A DNA stretch of 64,000 bases from Veillonella sp. KGMB01456 (GCF_023051165.1 NZ_JALKIG010000002.1:59883-123882), one strand, 5' to 3'; shown: positions 38,075-47,144, counted from the first letter of the stretch. Numbers and translations: made by a program. Notes: generated by a model not told the origin, from the sequence alone.

Positions 38075-38185
38075 AGTAATGACGCAATGACGTTTTTGTG
38101 TAAAGTATCGTATGCAATCTCATTATCTTTCTTCGTAATGAATACTATAAAATTATAAGAATACAATTAAGCATCAAAACGCATT

Positions 38186-38247
38186 AAGAGTAATTTCTCG
38201 GTAATTCATGGTTAGGCTATGAATTCGCCGAGGGATTACTCTTTTTA
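38186..38247 (+). terminator. Terminator between prmA and rsmE
   Basis: AAGAGTAATTTCTCGG (38186-38201) pairs imperfectly with CCGAGGGATTACTCTT (38228-38243), with inner ATTCAT/ATGAAT pairing, followed by TTTTATG. A TATAAT at 38251-38256 just after it could serve rsmE. The rest of 38075-38380 is AT-rich without a gene. Confidence 0.8.
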
Positions 38248-38380
38248 TGATATAATAATACATAGAATTATTTAGAAATAAGAGTTGAATTGTCGAGTTC
38301 CTTGATATATGATAATAAGGTTGATTCCGATAATTTAACGTATTTAACCTGTCATAGATTACTCACGAAAGGCTCAGATA

Positions 38381-39124
38381 ATGAAAAAGATATTTATCGA
38401 TGCTCCTTTAGATACAATGATAACGATACCGAAAGATACAACTCACCATCTCTTAACCGTGTTCCGACATAAGATGGAAAAGCCGGTTTTGGTTGGCGGC
38501 AGTGACGGTCGAACCGGTGTGTACCAAATACAGGACGTCGTAGACGGAGAAGCTTCCGCTAAGCTGGTAGGCGATATTCAGGACGAAAGTGTCAGCGAAG
38601 TTGAAGTGGTATTGGTACAGGGCTTTTTGAAAGCTGATAAATTGGAATGGGTTTTGCAAAAAACAACCGAACTCAATGTTCATTCCGTGTATGCTGTGCC
38701 CATGAAAAATTGTGTAGTACAATATAAAATGGACAAACTACCTCAAAAAGTTCAACGCTGGGAGAAAATCATGAAAGAGGCGGCCCAACAATGCGGTCGT
38801 TCTAAATTACCGGAATTCACGGCTGATATTACCTTAGCCGATGTTTTAGCGAGAGAACAAGCTAATGGCAGTCTTTTGTTGGTAGCTTATGAAAATGAGC
38901 ATAGTTTGACCTTAAAAGCAGCTTTGGAACAAGCGGAATCGGAAGATGTGATTCAGCGTGTTGTTATTTTTATCGGGCCGGAAGGCGGTTTGAGCAACGA
39001 TGAACTGACGCAATTTGAAGCAGCCGATGCCCGTGTGGTAACGTTAGGACAGACTATTTTGCGTGCCGAAACGGCTGCTGTAGGCGCTGTAAGTATGTTG
39101 CAATATGCACTAAATATGGACTAA
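38381..39124 (+). CDS. rsmE: 16S rRNA (uracil1498-N3)-methyltransferase
   Basis: SPOUT-class methyltransferase of 247 residues. The N-terminal PUA-like part (THHLLTVFRHKMEKPV) is followed by the knotted SAM-binding domain with QKTTELNVHSVYAVP, AAQQCGRSKLPEF, FIGPEGGLSNDEL and the C-terminal LGQTILRAETAAVGAVSMLQY. The frame starts at an ATG with AAAGG nearby. It lies in the usual place after prmA, though separated from it by a terminator. Confidence 0.95.
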   Translation: MKKIFIDAPLDTMITIPKDTTHHLLTVFRHKMEKPVLVGGSDGRTGVYQIQDVVDGEASAKLVGDIQDESVSEVEVVLVQGFLKADKLEWVLQKTTELNVHSVYAVPMKNCVVQYKMDKLPQKVQRWEKIMKEAAQQCGRSKLPEFTADITLADVLAREQANGSLLLVAYENEHSLTLKAALEQAESEDVIQRVVIFIGPEGGLSNDELTQFEAADARVVTLGQTILRAETAAVGAVSMLQYALNMD

Positions 39125-39135
39125 ATAGATTCTAA

Positions 39136-39203
39136 ATTGGAACTGAATATGCTCTGAATTAGAACTAAATATGTTCAAAGTATGGACTAATATATTTTAA
39201 TTT
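39136..39203 (+). repeat. Degenerate 22-23 bp tandem repeats after rsmE
   Basis: Units 39136-39157 and 39158-39180, with a third partial unit to about 39203, share ATTrGAACTrAATATGyTC. The rsmE stop region (AATATGGACTAA) resembles the unit, as if the array grew from the gene end. Confidence 0.65.
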
Positions 39204-39267
39204 TTACTAGAGATGTTCTTAGTATGGACTTTTTTAGCATAATAGATAGGAGAATGAGCAAAAAGAT

Positions 39268-40566
39268 ATGAAAACAGTAGCATTCACTACCTTAGGCTGC
39301 CGTGTTAATCAGTATGACACGGATGCCATGCGTGGTTTATTTATACAAGGTGGCTATACGCCGGTAGATTTTGATGAAAAAGCGGATATTTACGTTATTA
39401 ATACTTGTTCCGTTACGAACATGGGGGAACGAAAATCCCGCCAGTTGATTCGGAAAGCCAAGCGTACCAATGAAGATGCGTATATTATTGTTACCGGCTG
39501 CTATGCACAGCTTGCACCGGAAGCCATTGCCGCCATTGACGGTGTTAATCTCGTTATCGGTACGAATAACCGTCATCGCGTAGTAGAGTTGGTAGAACAG
39601 CTCGAATCTACAGAAAAACAAATCAGTATCGTGCGTAACATCATGGAACAGGCCACCTTTGAAGAAATGCCGCTTTACGGTAATGAAATCGACAAGGCGC
39701 GTGCTTTTATGAAAATCCAGGAAGGCTGTAACAACTACTGTACTTTTTGTATCATTCCGTACACCCGCGGTAAATTGAAATCCCGCCGCGTGGAAGATAT
39801 TGTAAAAGAAGCTAAACGATTGGTAGAACATGGTTACCATGAAATTGTGTTGACTGGGATTCATCTCGGCAATTACGGCATCGAATTACCTGAAAAGCCT
39901 AATTTAGCCGGCGTTGTGAAAGCTTTGCTGGAGATTCCGGGCTTAGAACGTATTCGTTTGGGATCCATTGAATCGGTGGAAGTATCGGAAGAGTTGGTTG
40001 ACTTAATGGCAAACGAACCGCGCTTCTGCACGCATTTGCATTTGCCGCTCCAAGCCGGTTCCGATCATATTTTAAAACTCATGAACCGTCATTATAATCT
40101 TCAGGAATTTAAAGATTTAATTGCCCGTTTACGCAGTCGTATTCCGGGCCTTGCCATTACGACCGATATAATTGCGGGCTTCCCGGGTGAAACGGACGAA
40201 GACTTCGAAGAAACGATGAAAACCGTGGAAGAAATAGGCTTCACCCATATTCATGCATTCCCGTATTCGAAGCGTGAAGGTACGCCGGCTGCTGCCATGG
40301 AAGATCAAGTTCCTGAAGCTGTTAAAAAGACGCGAGTGGCTCTTTTGAATAGTCTTGGACAAAAAGGTTTACAAAACTTTGCGGAACAAATGATTGGTAA
40401 ACCGGCCGAAATCCTCATCGAACGTGAAGAGGACGGTTATTATCTGGGCTTTACGAATGAATATATTCACGGTAAAATAAAGAAAGGGACAACTGCACAC
40501 GACGTAGGGACAATCATAGGCGGTACGGTTACTGCTTTTGACGGTGAAACCTTGATTATTGAATAA
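39268..40566 (+). CDS. mtaB: tRNA t6A37 methylthiotransferase MtaB
   Basis: Radical SAM enzyme converting t6A to ms2t6A in tRNAs reading ANN codons. It is 432 residues. Cluster cysteines lie in TLGCRVNQYDTDAM, NTCSVTN and TGCYAQ. The radical SAM motif is GCNNYCTFCIIPYTRGK at about residues 152-168. A C-terminal TRAM domain begins near residue 370. The GCRVNQ start separates MtaB from the paralogous MiaB at 10348, whose corresponding motif is GCQMNE. Start after AGGAGA. Confidence 0.95.
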   Translation: MKTVAFTTLGCRVNQYDTDAMRGLFIQGGYTPVDFDEKADIYVINTCSVTNMGERKSRQLIRKAKRTNEDAYIIVTGCYAQLAPEAIAAIDGVNLVIGTNNRHRVVELVEQLESTEKQISIVRNIMEQATFEEMPLYGNEIDKARAFMKIQEGCNNYCTFCIIPYTRGKLKSRRVEDIVKEAKRLVEHGYHEIVLTGIHLGNYGIELPEKPNLAGVVKALLEIPGLERIRLGSIESVEVSEELVDLMANEPRFCTHLHLPLQAGSDHILKLMNRHYNLQEFKDLIARLRSRIPGLAITTDIIAGFPGETDEDFEETMKTVEEIGFTHIHAFPYSKREGTPAAAMEDQVPEAVKKTRVALLNSLGQKGLQNFAEQMIGKPAEILIEREEDGYYLGFTNEYIHGKIKKGTTAHDVGTIIGGTVTAFDGETLIIE

Positions 40567-40684
40567 TCGATTTTAGCATGTATACTATGATTATTGATGG
40601 TCATAATTATGATTGAACCGGCGAAGTTTTAGTGTAGGCAGTTATCAAATTTCAATCCGTGTTCTATAAAAGGAGCGATGACGC

Positions 40685-41032
40685 ATGAGCGACGAATGTA
40701 TTTTTTGTAAAATTATCAAAGGTGAAATTCCTTGCAACAAAGTATTGGAAAACGATAAATTTTTAGCTTTTCACGATATTAACCCGGTAACCAAGGTACA
40801 TATTCTTGTGATTCCTAAAAATCACGTAGCCAACATCGCTCATTTGACTGATGAAAAAGCAGCTTATGTGGAAGGTATTTTGCCATTCATCAAAGAAGTA
40901 GCTAAAGAAGCGGGTCTTTCTGCCGATGGCTATCGTGTTGTATTCAATACCGGAGCTAAAGCAGGGCAGTCCGTATTCCACTTGCATGCTCACATTTTAG
41001 GTGGTCAGGAATTAGGTTGGCCTGAAATTTAA
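40685..41032 (+). CDS. HIT family nucleotide-binding protein (HinT type)
   Basis: A 115-residue histidine-triad protein that hydrolyses adenosine phosphoramidates and related nucleotides. It begins ECIFCKIIKGEIP, has VLVIPKNH-type sequence (HILVIPKNHVANI) and ends with the triad HLHAHILGGQELGWP, where the pattern is H-x-H-x-H. It lies after mtaB, as in many Clostridia and Negativicutes, with AAAGGAG upstream. Confidence 0.95.
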   Translation: MSDECIFCKIIKGEIPCNKVLENDKFLAFHDINPVTKVHILVIPKNHVANIAHLTDEKAAYVEGILPFIKEVAKEAGLSADGYRVVFNTGAKAGQSVFHLHAHILGGQELGWPEI

Positions 41033-41149
41033 CGAATAACAATCAAACTTGTAACCGGTATATGAATTTCAGACTTACATATCATGATTTTTTATACCGA
41101 TTTATTGTAAAAAAGTTGCATAAATACAGTGCATAATGATGTTCAAATA

Positions 41150-41178
41150 TTGACAAACATAGTGTCAAACATTATAAT
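41150..41178 (+). promoter_or_regulatory. Consensus promoter of rpsU-yqeY
   Basis: TTGACA (41150-41155), 17 bases, TATAAT (41173-41178). The predicted start near 41185 gives a leader of about 55 bases to rpsU. Confidence 0.88.
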
Positions 41179-41240
41179 ATCTTTATGTGCGTATAGTAAA
41201 TACCTGCACTTCCATCGAATAATTGGAGGGAGGGATATAG

Positions 41241-41420
41241 ATGTCTGAAATTAAAGTCGGTAAAAACGAAACGCTTGAAAGTGCTCTTCGCCGTTTTAAA
41301 CGCTCCTGCCAAAAAGCGGGTGTTTTATCTGAAGTAAGAAAACGCGAACACTACGAAAAACCAAGCGTAAAAAGAAAGAAAAAATCTGAGGCTGCACGTA
41401 AGCGCAAATTCAGAGCGTAA
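41241..41420 (+). CDS. rpsU: 30S ribosomal protein S21
   Basis: A 59-residue basic protein that begins [20 protein letters not shown] and ends in a Lys/Arg-rich tail. This is the classic bS21 sequence including the CQKAG segment and the [13 protein letters not shown] region. GGAGGGAGGGATATAG precedes the ATG. It is followed 21 bases later by yqeY, the conserved rpsU-yqeY pairing of Firmicutes. Confidence 0.97.
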   Translation: MSEIKVGKNETLESALRRFKRSCQKAGVLSEVRKREHYEKPSVKRKKKSEAARKRKFRA

Positions 41421-41441
41421 GATTTATCTTGGAGGCACGGT

Positions 41442-41897
41442 ATGTCCTTAAAAGAACAGTTAAAGGCGGACATGAAAGAAGCTATGAAAGCTCGCGAAGC
41501 GGGTAAAGTGGCCTTATCGGTAATCCGCATGGTTAACGGTGCAATTAAAAATACAGAAATTAACGAAAAGCGTGAGCTTAGCGATACAGATATACTGGGA
41601 ATTTTGGCCAAAGAAATGAAAATGCGTCAAGATTCACTGGCTGAGTTTGAAAAAGGTCAGCGTGACGATCTCGTGGCCCAGACTAAAGAAGAAATGGAAA
41701 TATTGAAGAAATATTTGCCGGCTCAACTGAGTGAAAGCGAGATTCGAACTATCGTAGTCAATGCTATCAGCAGCTTAACGGCACCTGTGAAAATGGGTGA
41801 CGTAATGGGGAAGGTAATGCCTGAAACCAAAGGTAAAGCGGATGGCAAATTAGTTAATACGATTGTACGAGAAGAAATTGCAAAGGTTAACGGTTAA
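41442..41897 (+). CDS. yqeY: GatB/YqeY domain protein
   Basis: A 151-residue protein related to the tail domain of the GatB amidotransferase subunit. Recognisable are SLKEQLKADMKEAMKA, RMVNGAIKNTEI and EMEILKKYLPAQLSESEI, with MGDVMGKVMPETKGKADG near the C-terminus. It may bind tRNA, but its role as a stand-alone protein is not established. It is co-transcribed with rpsU and starts after GGAGG. Confidence 0.93.
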   Translation: MSLKEQLKADMKEAMKAREAGKVALSVIRMVNGAIKNTEINEKRELSDTDILGILAKEMKMRQDSLAEFEKGQRDDLVAQTKEEMEILKKYLPAQLSESEIRTIVVNAISSLTAPVKMGDVMGKVMPETKGKADGKLVNTIVREEIAKVNG

Positions 41898-41904
41898 CCT
41901 TTTG

Positions 41905-41933
41905 TTGACATACTAAAGTGAGTATGTTAATAT
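41905..41933 (+). promoter_or_regulatory. Promoter ahead of glutamine synthetase
   Basis: TTGACA (41905-41910), 17 bases, TAATAT (41928-41933). Start expected near 41940, only about 20 bases before the terminator hairpin that follows. Confidence 0.65.
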
Positions 41934-41960
41934 ACCCTTAAAGATAATATTAGGTCAATG

Positions 41961-42006
41961 AAGACCCCTTGAACATTGTTGTATGACAGTGTCGAGGGGT
42001 CTTTTT
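41961..42006 (+). terminator. Promoter-proximal terminator or attenuator before glutamine synthetase
   Basis: AAGACCCCTTGAACATTG (41961-41978) pairs with CAGTGTCGAGGGGTCTT (41987-42003) with one bulge and a short loop, then TTTTT. It lies between a good promoter and the gene. It may simply end the rpsU-yqeY transcript, or act as an attenuator in the glutamine synthetase leader. Confidence 0.85.
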
Positions 42007-42030
42007 GCGTTTTTAGAAGGAGGAATTCTT

Positions 42031-43923
42031 ATGGTAAACGAATTGTTGTATTACATCCCCGCAGGTCAGTATGGTAAAGAAGGGGTGCTTGCCCTATTGG
42101 AACAGCATCCGGAAATTAAATTCGTGTCCTTGGTAGGCGTAGATTTAGCCGGTAATGATACGGATGAAAAAATTCCTATCGCTATGTTCTTCGATGATTA
42201 TGAATCATTCTTTGAAGGCCGTGCCGTACAGACTGACGGTTCCTCCGTTGTGTTGACCGGTATTGCTACCTTGAATAACGCCCGCGTAGATATTTGGGGC
42301 GATCCAAGCGTTAACTGGTTCATCGATTACAACTATGAAAACATCGACCCGGCTACAGGTTTACCAACCGGTACCCTTCGTATTCCGGCTTTCTTGATGC
42401 ACAATGAACGTTATGTAGATTCCCGTTCTATTTTGAAAGAAACCTTGGACTTTGTTAAAGCTGAAGTGATGGCTCTTTTGAAAAACAACAAAGTTAAAGG
42501 CATGGAACATGTGAATGTGGATGACATTGCGGACTTAGTTTTCACAACCGCTACAGAATTGGAATTCTGGGTAAAAACACCATCCAAAGTAGTTAGCACC
42601 AAAGAATTATCCACCTCTCAAAAATTACAGGAACAATATTGGCAGCGTACTCACGGCACCGTTCGTACCGCTATGGAACAGGCCGTTGAAATGCTTGAGG
42701 CGTATGGCTTAAACGCTGAAATGGGGCATAAAGAAGTAGGCGGCGTTAAAGGTAAAATCGACGATGAAGGCCATATGGATCATGTTTTGGAACAGCTTGA
42801 AATCGACTGGAAATACACCGGCAATCCATTACAGACTGCCGATAACGAATTACAAGCGCGTATCATCGTGCGTGAAGTATTCCGTGAAAACGGCCTTGAC
42901 GTAACCTTCCAGGCAAAACCTATTATCGGCGTAGCCGGTTCCGGGGAACATACTCATTTCGGCTTGATGGCTAAAATGAAAAACGGCAAAATGGTTAACT
43001 TGTTCTCCCCTGAAGATATGAAAAAAGCCTTCTTGAGCCCACTCGGTATCGGCGCTATTATGGGCCTTCTTAAAAACTATGAAGTTATTAACCCATTTAT
43101 CTCTTCCACAACCGACTCCTTAAATCGTTTAAAACCGGGCTTCGAAGCACCGATTTGTATCGTTACATCTTTAGGTAATCAGCCGGACGAACCAAGCCGT
43201 AACCGTACTATTCTCTGCGGTTTGATTCGCGATATCGGGAACCCTATGGCCACTCGTTTCGAACTTCGTTCGCCAAACCCTTACACCAACACCTATACAG
43301 CTATTGCGTTGATTTACTCCGCTGTGCTTGACGGTTTGCGCTATGTAATTACCTCCGGTAAAACTCCGGATGAATTATTGGCTGAATTGTCCAAGAATCC
43401 GGAAGATCCGGCAGATTACTTAGAAACAGGTCGTGCCTATCGTTCTGAAAAGAATGTATTTGAAGATTACACCGAAGAAGAACGTAACAGTCGCTACGGC
43501 ATGCCACCGGCTACTGTTTGGGAAAACATCTTAGGCTTCAAAAACAATCCTGCAAAAGTGGAAGCTTTGGTTAACGGCGGTGCTTTTGCCAAAGACCTTA
43601 TGGAATCTTTCATTGCCGGTATCTTGAACCGTTGGAAATTGGAATTAATCAATCGTTTGATTCCGGCCAACATCAACACTATCCGCGCTATGAAACCAAT
43701 CCATGATGATGACGGTTTGGATATTTCCCGTTGGGAAGCTATTAACGAAATGCGTTACTATTTAGCGAAAGACACCGGTTCCAATACATCTTTATTCACT
43801 CGCATCGGTCACGCTATCGCTGAAGGTGACTATGATACAGCTTCTAAATTGCAGATGGAAATGAATGAAAAAATGCTTGATTTAGAAGCAAAATATGCGG
43901 AATATACACGTAATGTATTATAA
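42031..43923 (+). CDS. Glutamine synthetase, long (about 630-residue) type
   Basis: Makes glutamine from glutamate, ammonia and ATP. The ATG at 42031 follows AGAAGGAGG (42016-42024) and gives 630 residues, much longer than the 440-470 of ordinary GlnA. The catalytic beta-barrel is recognisable: ELEFWVKTP (metal-binding Glu), AGSGEHTHFGL (GSG-x-H-x-H motif), and RFELRSPNPYTNTYTAIALI with the ATP- and glutamate-binding arginines. An extra C-terminal helical region starts near residue 480. Such long forms occur in Clostridia and Negativicutes. A promoter-proximal terminator lies upstream. Confidence 0.85.
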   Translation: MVNELLYYIPAGQYGKEGVLALLEQHPEIKFVSLVGVDLAGNDTDEKIPIAMFFDDYESFFEGRAVQTDGSSVVLTGIATLNNARVDIWGDPSVNWFIDYNYENIDPATGLPTGTLRIPAFLMHNERYVDSRSILKETLDFVKAEVMALLKNNKVKGMEHVNVDDIADLVFTTATELEFWVKTPSKVVSTKELSTSQKLQEQYWQRTHGTVRTAMEQAVEMLEAYGLNAEMGHKEVGGVKGKIDDEGHMDHVLEQLEIDWKYTGNPLQTADNELQARIIVREVFRENGLDVTFQAKPIIGVAGSGEHTHFGLMAKMKNGKMVNLFSPEDMKKAFLSPLGIGAIMGLLKNYEVINPFISSTTDSLNRLKPGFEAPICIVTSLGNQPDEPSRNRTILCGLIRDIGNPMATRFELRSPNPYTNTYTAIALIYSAVLDGLRYVITSGKTPDELLAELSKNPEDPADYLETGRAYRSEKNVFEDYTEEERNSRYGMPPATVWENILGFKNNPAKVEALVNGGAFAKDLMESFIAGILNRWKLELINRLIPANINTIRAMKPIHDDDGLDISRWEAINEMRYYLAKDTGSNTSLFTRIGHAIAEGDYDTASKLQMEMNEKMLDLEAKYAEYTRNVL

Positions 43924-43929
43924 TATTCT

Positions 43930-44490
43930 TTTGCCGGCGCTGGGTTCGTATCCCTTAGGGCGTTAGCAAGAAGTATGTTAGTCGTTTGTTGCGACTTTCT
44001 ATGAGAATCAACAATATATAGGAAAGCAATACAGGTCCTCTCGCAGTTCCGAGTTCTTACGAACAAAGTCGCTGCTTTGAGGACCTGTATTGTTTTCCTT
44101 AATAATAGTGCATCACCTTCAGTGAAAGTCGCAACTTTCTAAAATATCTCCTTGCAACACGCCCTAAGTTCTTGCGAACAAGGCGCCGGTCAGAAAGTAT
44201 ATGGGGACTGAGGGGGAGGACCTGTTTTGTTTCATTGTTCATAGTGCTTTTAACCTTATTAAAAGCGCAACAGAGCAATATCGATAGCGCTTTACGGATT
44301 CAAAAGAACAAGGCGCCGGTCAGAAAGAATATCGGGGCTGAGGGGGAGGACCTGTATTGTTTTCCTTAATAATAGTGCATCAACTTCAGTGAAAGTCGCA
44401 ACATTCTAAAATATTTTCTTGCGATGCGCCCTAAGTTCTTGCGAACAAGGCGCCGGTCAGAAAGAATATCGAGGCTGAGGGAGAGGCGTT
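43930..44490 (+). repeat. Palindromic cluster of one inverted and three direct copies of a 110-140 bp unit
   Basis: No gene is seen in 43924-44675. Direct units start with GAGGACCTGTwTTG at about 44079, 44217 and 44348 and end with GGCGCCGGTCAGAAAG plus a GGGGCTGAGGGGGAG-like tail. An inverted copy fills about 43930-44040: GGAAAGCAATACAGGTCCTC (44021-44040) is the complement, with one G-U, of 44079-44098, and GTTGCGACTTTC (43988-43999) of 44123-44134. Together 43930-44190 forms a palindrome with arms of about 110 bases. A further short partial unit (GTTCTTACGAACAAAG) fills the loop. Small open frames here only translate repeats. Confidence 0.85.
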
Positions 44491-44675
44491 GGGCAAATAA
44501 AGGTTGCGGTGAAGTAGCATGATAAGCATTAGTAAAAGCAATATGGGGTCGGAGATAAATTGTTTTGAATTATTTTTCTGAATAACGTAAAATAGTAGTA
44601 AGTATTGGGTTGTACCGTATTCGTATTTGGCTCGGGATTAAGGAGAGTTCCGGGCTCACGTAATTGGAGGACAAC

Positions 44676-45470
44676 ATGAATAAAAATAGCTTTCCAACAG
44701 CTTTAACGATTGCCGGCACGGATCCGTCCGGTGGTGCCGGTATTATGGCGGATTTAAAGTCGTTTCAGGCCCGTCAGGTCTATGGCATGGCGGCTGTAAC
44801 GAGTGTGGTGGCGCAGAATACAAAGGGCGTTCGCCTCATTCAAAATGTGGATTTGGAGATGCTTGAGGCACAATTGGCTTGTGTATTTGAAGATATTCCG
44901 CCATTGGCTTTAAAAACGGGCATGATTCCGAATGTAGATATGATGCGCATCATTCGTAAATATGTGGACGGCTCTGTGCCATATGTAATGGATCCGGTTA
45001 TGGTGGCGACCAGCGGCGATCATCTCATCGATGCGCAGGCACGAGACCAATTTAAAGCGGAATTAATGCCGGTAGCCACATTGGTGACGCCTAATTTGTC
45101 GGAAACAGAATATTTGGTAGGTTTTGCCATTGAAAGCGAGTCTGATGTTAAAAAAGCAGCTCAGTTTGTTTTAAATGAAATGGGCCCTAAAGCCGTTATT
45201 ATCAAAGGCGGCCATTTCGGCGAAACAGCGAAGGATTATCTGTATATTAAAGGTGAAAAACTCGTTACCTTTGAAAGTCCACGCTATGATACGCCAAACA
45301 CCCATGGCACGGGTTGCACGTTCTCCGCTGTCATCACGGCGGAACTTGCTAAAGGTAAATCTTTGGTAGAGGCCGTTGGCATCGGCAAGGATTTTATCAG
45401 TAAAGCCATCAAAGAAAATCCGGGACTCGGCAAAGGTCACGGCCCGGTAAATCACATGGTCATCGTGTGA
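44676..45470 (+). CDS. thiD: Hydroxymethylpyrimidine (phosphate) kinase
   Basis: Phosphorylates HMP and HMP-phosphate for thiamine synthesis. The ATG at 44676 follows GGAGG (44666-44670); a TTG 12 bases earlier overlaps that site. It is 264 residues. Ribokinase-family motifs are AGTDPSGGAGIMADLKSF at the N-terminus, VMDPVMVATSG in the middle and DTPNTHGTGCTFSAVI with the catalytic Asp/anion-hole GTGC. It heads thiD-thiM-thiE. No TPP riboswitch is visible upstream. Confidence 0.95.
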   Translation: MNKNSFPTALTIAGTDPSGGAGIMADLKSFQARQVYGMAAVTSVVAQNTKGVRLIQNVDLEMLEAQLACVFEDIPPLALKTGMIPNVDMMRIIRKYVDGSVPYVMDPVMVATSGDHLIDAQARDQFKAELMPVATLVTPNLSETEYLVGFAIESESDVKKAAQFVLNEMGPKAVIIKGGHFGETAKDYLYIKGEKLVTFESPRYDTPNTHGTGCTFSAVITAELAKGKSLVEAVGIGKDFISKAIKENPGLGKGHGPVNHMVIV

Positions 45471-45516
45471 GATGAAGCTGATTTTAAGATTGAATAATAA
45501 ATAGGAATGAAGAGTT

Positions 45517-46362
45517 ATGTCATATATAAAATTATTACGGGAGCAAAATCCCCTCGTAATTTGTTTAACCAACGATGTGGTAAAAAACTTTACCGCCAAC
45601 GGTTTGTTGGCGGTTGGTGCGTCACCGGCCATGAGTTCCTGCATCGAGGATTTGGAAGACTTATTGCCATACGCCAAGGCATTATTGGTAAATATTGGGA
45701 CCGTAAATCCGGAGTTAGCGGCTTTTTACAAAAAAGCTGTAGCATTGGCCAATAAGCTAAATGTGCCGGTTGTGCTGGATCCGGTAGCCTGCAGCGCCGG
45801 TGCATTTCGGAAGCAGATTGCTATGGACTTATTGGAACAGCATACAATTATTTTATTGCGCGGTAATGCCGGTGAGATTGCCGCCTTGGTTAGTGAAAAG
45901 TTTAGTAAATTAAAAACTGATAATCCGGCAACGGGTGACGGTTTGGAAGCGCAAACGGTAGCAACTAAAGGCGTCGACAGTGAAGGCGTAGCTAATCCGG
46001 GTAAGTTAGCTGAACAATGCGCTAAGTTATTTGGCGTCACAAGCATTGCCACGGGGCCGGTTGACGGTATTTCGAACGGCAATAGGACGGTAGAATTTGA
46101 ACACGGCTCATCCATGATGCCGCTCATTGTCGGCACAGGCTGCTTATTGGGCGGATTTTTAGGCGCCTTTATCGGTTCTACACAACTACAAGACGATGAA
46201 ATCTTTAATTCTGCCTTATGGGGGCTCAAAGCCTATTCCATAGCCGGTGAAATGGCGGAGACAGAATGTCAACACCTATATAACAAGGTTGAACCAGGTA
46301 GTTTTCAAATTGAATTCTTGAATGCTTTATATCGGATTCAGGATTCGGACGTGGAGGCGTAA
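45517..46362 (+). CDS. thiM: Hydroxyethylthiazole kinase
   Basis: Phosphorylates the thiazole moiety (THZ) for salvage thiamine synthesis. It is 281 residues, slightly long: there is an extra segment near residues 130-165 (KFSKLKTDNPATGDGLEAQT). Motifs include LCLTNDVV-type start (VICLTNDVVKNFTANGLLAVGASPAM), VLDPVACSAGAFR, RGNAGEIAAL and the catalytic VGTGCLLGGFLGAF. It lies between thiD and thiE; no thiC or thiG is seen here, consistent with a salvage operon. Confidence 0.95.
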   Translation: MSYIKLLREQNPLVICLTNDVVKNFTANGLLAVGASPAMSSCIEDLEDLLPYAKALLVNIGTVNPELAAFYKKAVALANKLNVPVVLDPVACSAGAFRKQIAMDLLEQHTIILLRGNAGEIAALVSEKFSKLKTDNPATGDGLEAQTVATKGVDSEGVANPGKLAEQCAKLFGVTSIATGPVDGISNGNRTVEFEHGSSMMPLIVGTGCLLGGFLGAFIGSTQLQDDEIFNSALWGLKAYSIAGEMAETECQHLYNKVEPGSFQIEFLNALYRIQDSDVEA

Positions 46363-46366
46363 ACTG

Positions 46367-47017
46367 ATGAAAAATAGTTTTAAAGCCGAAGAGTTAAAGG
46401 TATACTTTATTTGCGGTACACAAGATTTTAAGTCCGCAAACAATCCGCTTACAGCTGCACTCACTTGTATTGAGACCGCTTTAAAGGCCGGCATTACTAT
46501 GTTTCAATTCCGTGAAAAAGGTCATGGCTCTTTAACCGGTGAAGCTAAATTGGATTTTGCCAAACAGGCGCAAGCCTTATGCAAAGAATATAAGGTGCCA
46601 TTTATCATGAATGACGATATGGACTTGGCAGAAGCATTAGACGTGGATGGCGTTCATATCGGTCAAGACGATGATCCGATTGAAGACGTGCGCCGTCGTT
46701 TTCCACATAAAATTATTGGTTTATCCATTCACTCACCGGAAGAATATGCGGCTTCCCGTGTTGATTTAGCTGATTATATCGGAATCGGACCTATTTACGG
46801 TACCCAATCAAAAGACGACGCAAAAGCGCCTATTGGCCTTGACGGTGTAGAAGAACTTCGCAAGGTGGCAGGAAGCTTGCCGATTGTTGCCATTGGCGGT
46901 ATTACGGTCGATAACGCGGCGGATATTGTTAAAAGCGGCGCCGACGGAGTATCGGTTATATCGGCGATTACGCAAGCTGCGGATGTAACGGAAGCTGTGC
47001 GAAAATTAAAACTGTAG
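46367..47017 (+). CDS. thiE: Thiamine-phosphate synthase
   Basis: Joins HMP-PP and THZ-P to thiamine phosphate. The ATG at 46367 follows GGAGG (46352-46356) in the end of thiM; the frame extends upstream without similarity. It is 216 residues. TIM-barrel motifs seen are QFREKGHG, FIMNDDMDLAEALDVDGVHIGQDD, GLSIHSPEE, YIGIGPIYGTQSKDDA and VAIGGIT. The last gene of the operon, followed by a terminator. Confidence 0.95.
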   Translation: MKNSFKAEELKVYFICGTQDFKSANNPLTAALTCIETALKAGITMFQFREKGHGSLTGEAKLDFAKQAQALCKEYKVPFIMNDDMDLAEALDVDGVHIGQDDDPIEDVRRRFPHKIIGLSIHSPEEYAASRVDLADYIGIGPIYGTQSKDDAKAPIGLDGVEELRKVAGSLPIVAIGGITVDNAADIVKSGADGVSVISAITQAADVTEAVRKLKL

Positions 47018-47065
47018 AATAAACATGAAAAAATTTCATTGTTTATTATATTTAAGAAATTCGAT

Positions 47066-47107
47066 AAAAAAGGTATAATTGTCTTGTAAGGCAATTATAC
47101 CTTTTTT
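47066..47107 (+). terminator. Terminator of the thi operon
   Basis: AAAAAAGGTATAATTG (47066-47081) pairs with CAATTATACCTTTTTT (47092-47107), with a U-run built into the stem. Confidence 0.9.
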
Positions 47108-47144
47108 ACTTTGAAATACGTTATCTCTTGAAAGGAGATTAATT

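Noticed and set aside
44172..44369. 65-codon frame in the repeat cluster
   Set aside because: It only translates two copies of the repeat unit and has no ribosome site.
43930..44490. Integron attC array or tRNA-like element
   Set aside because: GGGTTCGTATCCC resembles a T arm and the units have small palindromes, but there is no complete tRNA fold, no attC core pair and no cassette genes.
44491..44675. TPP riboswitch before thiD
   Set aside because: GGGGCTGAGG in the repeat tail looks superficially similar, but the CUGAGA and ACCUGAUCUGG-type cores are missing.
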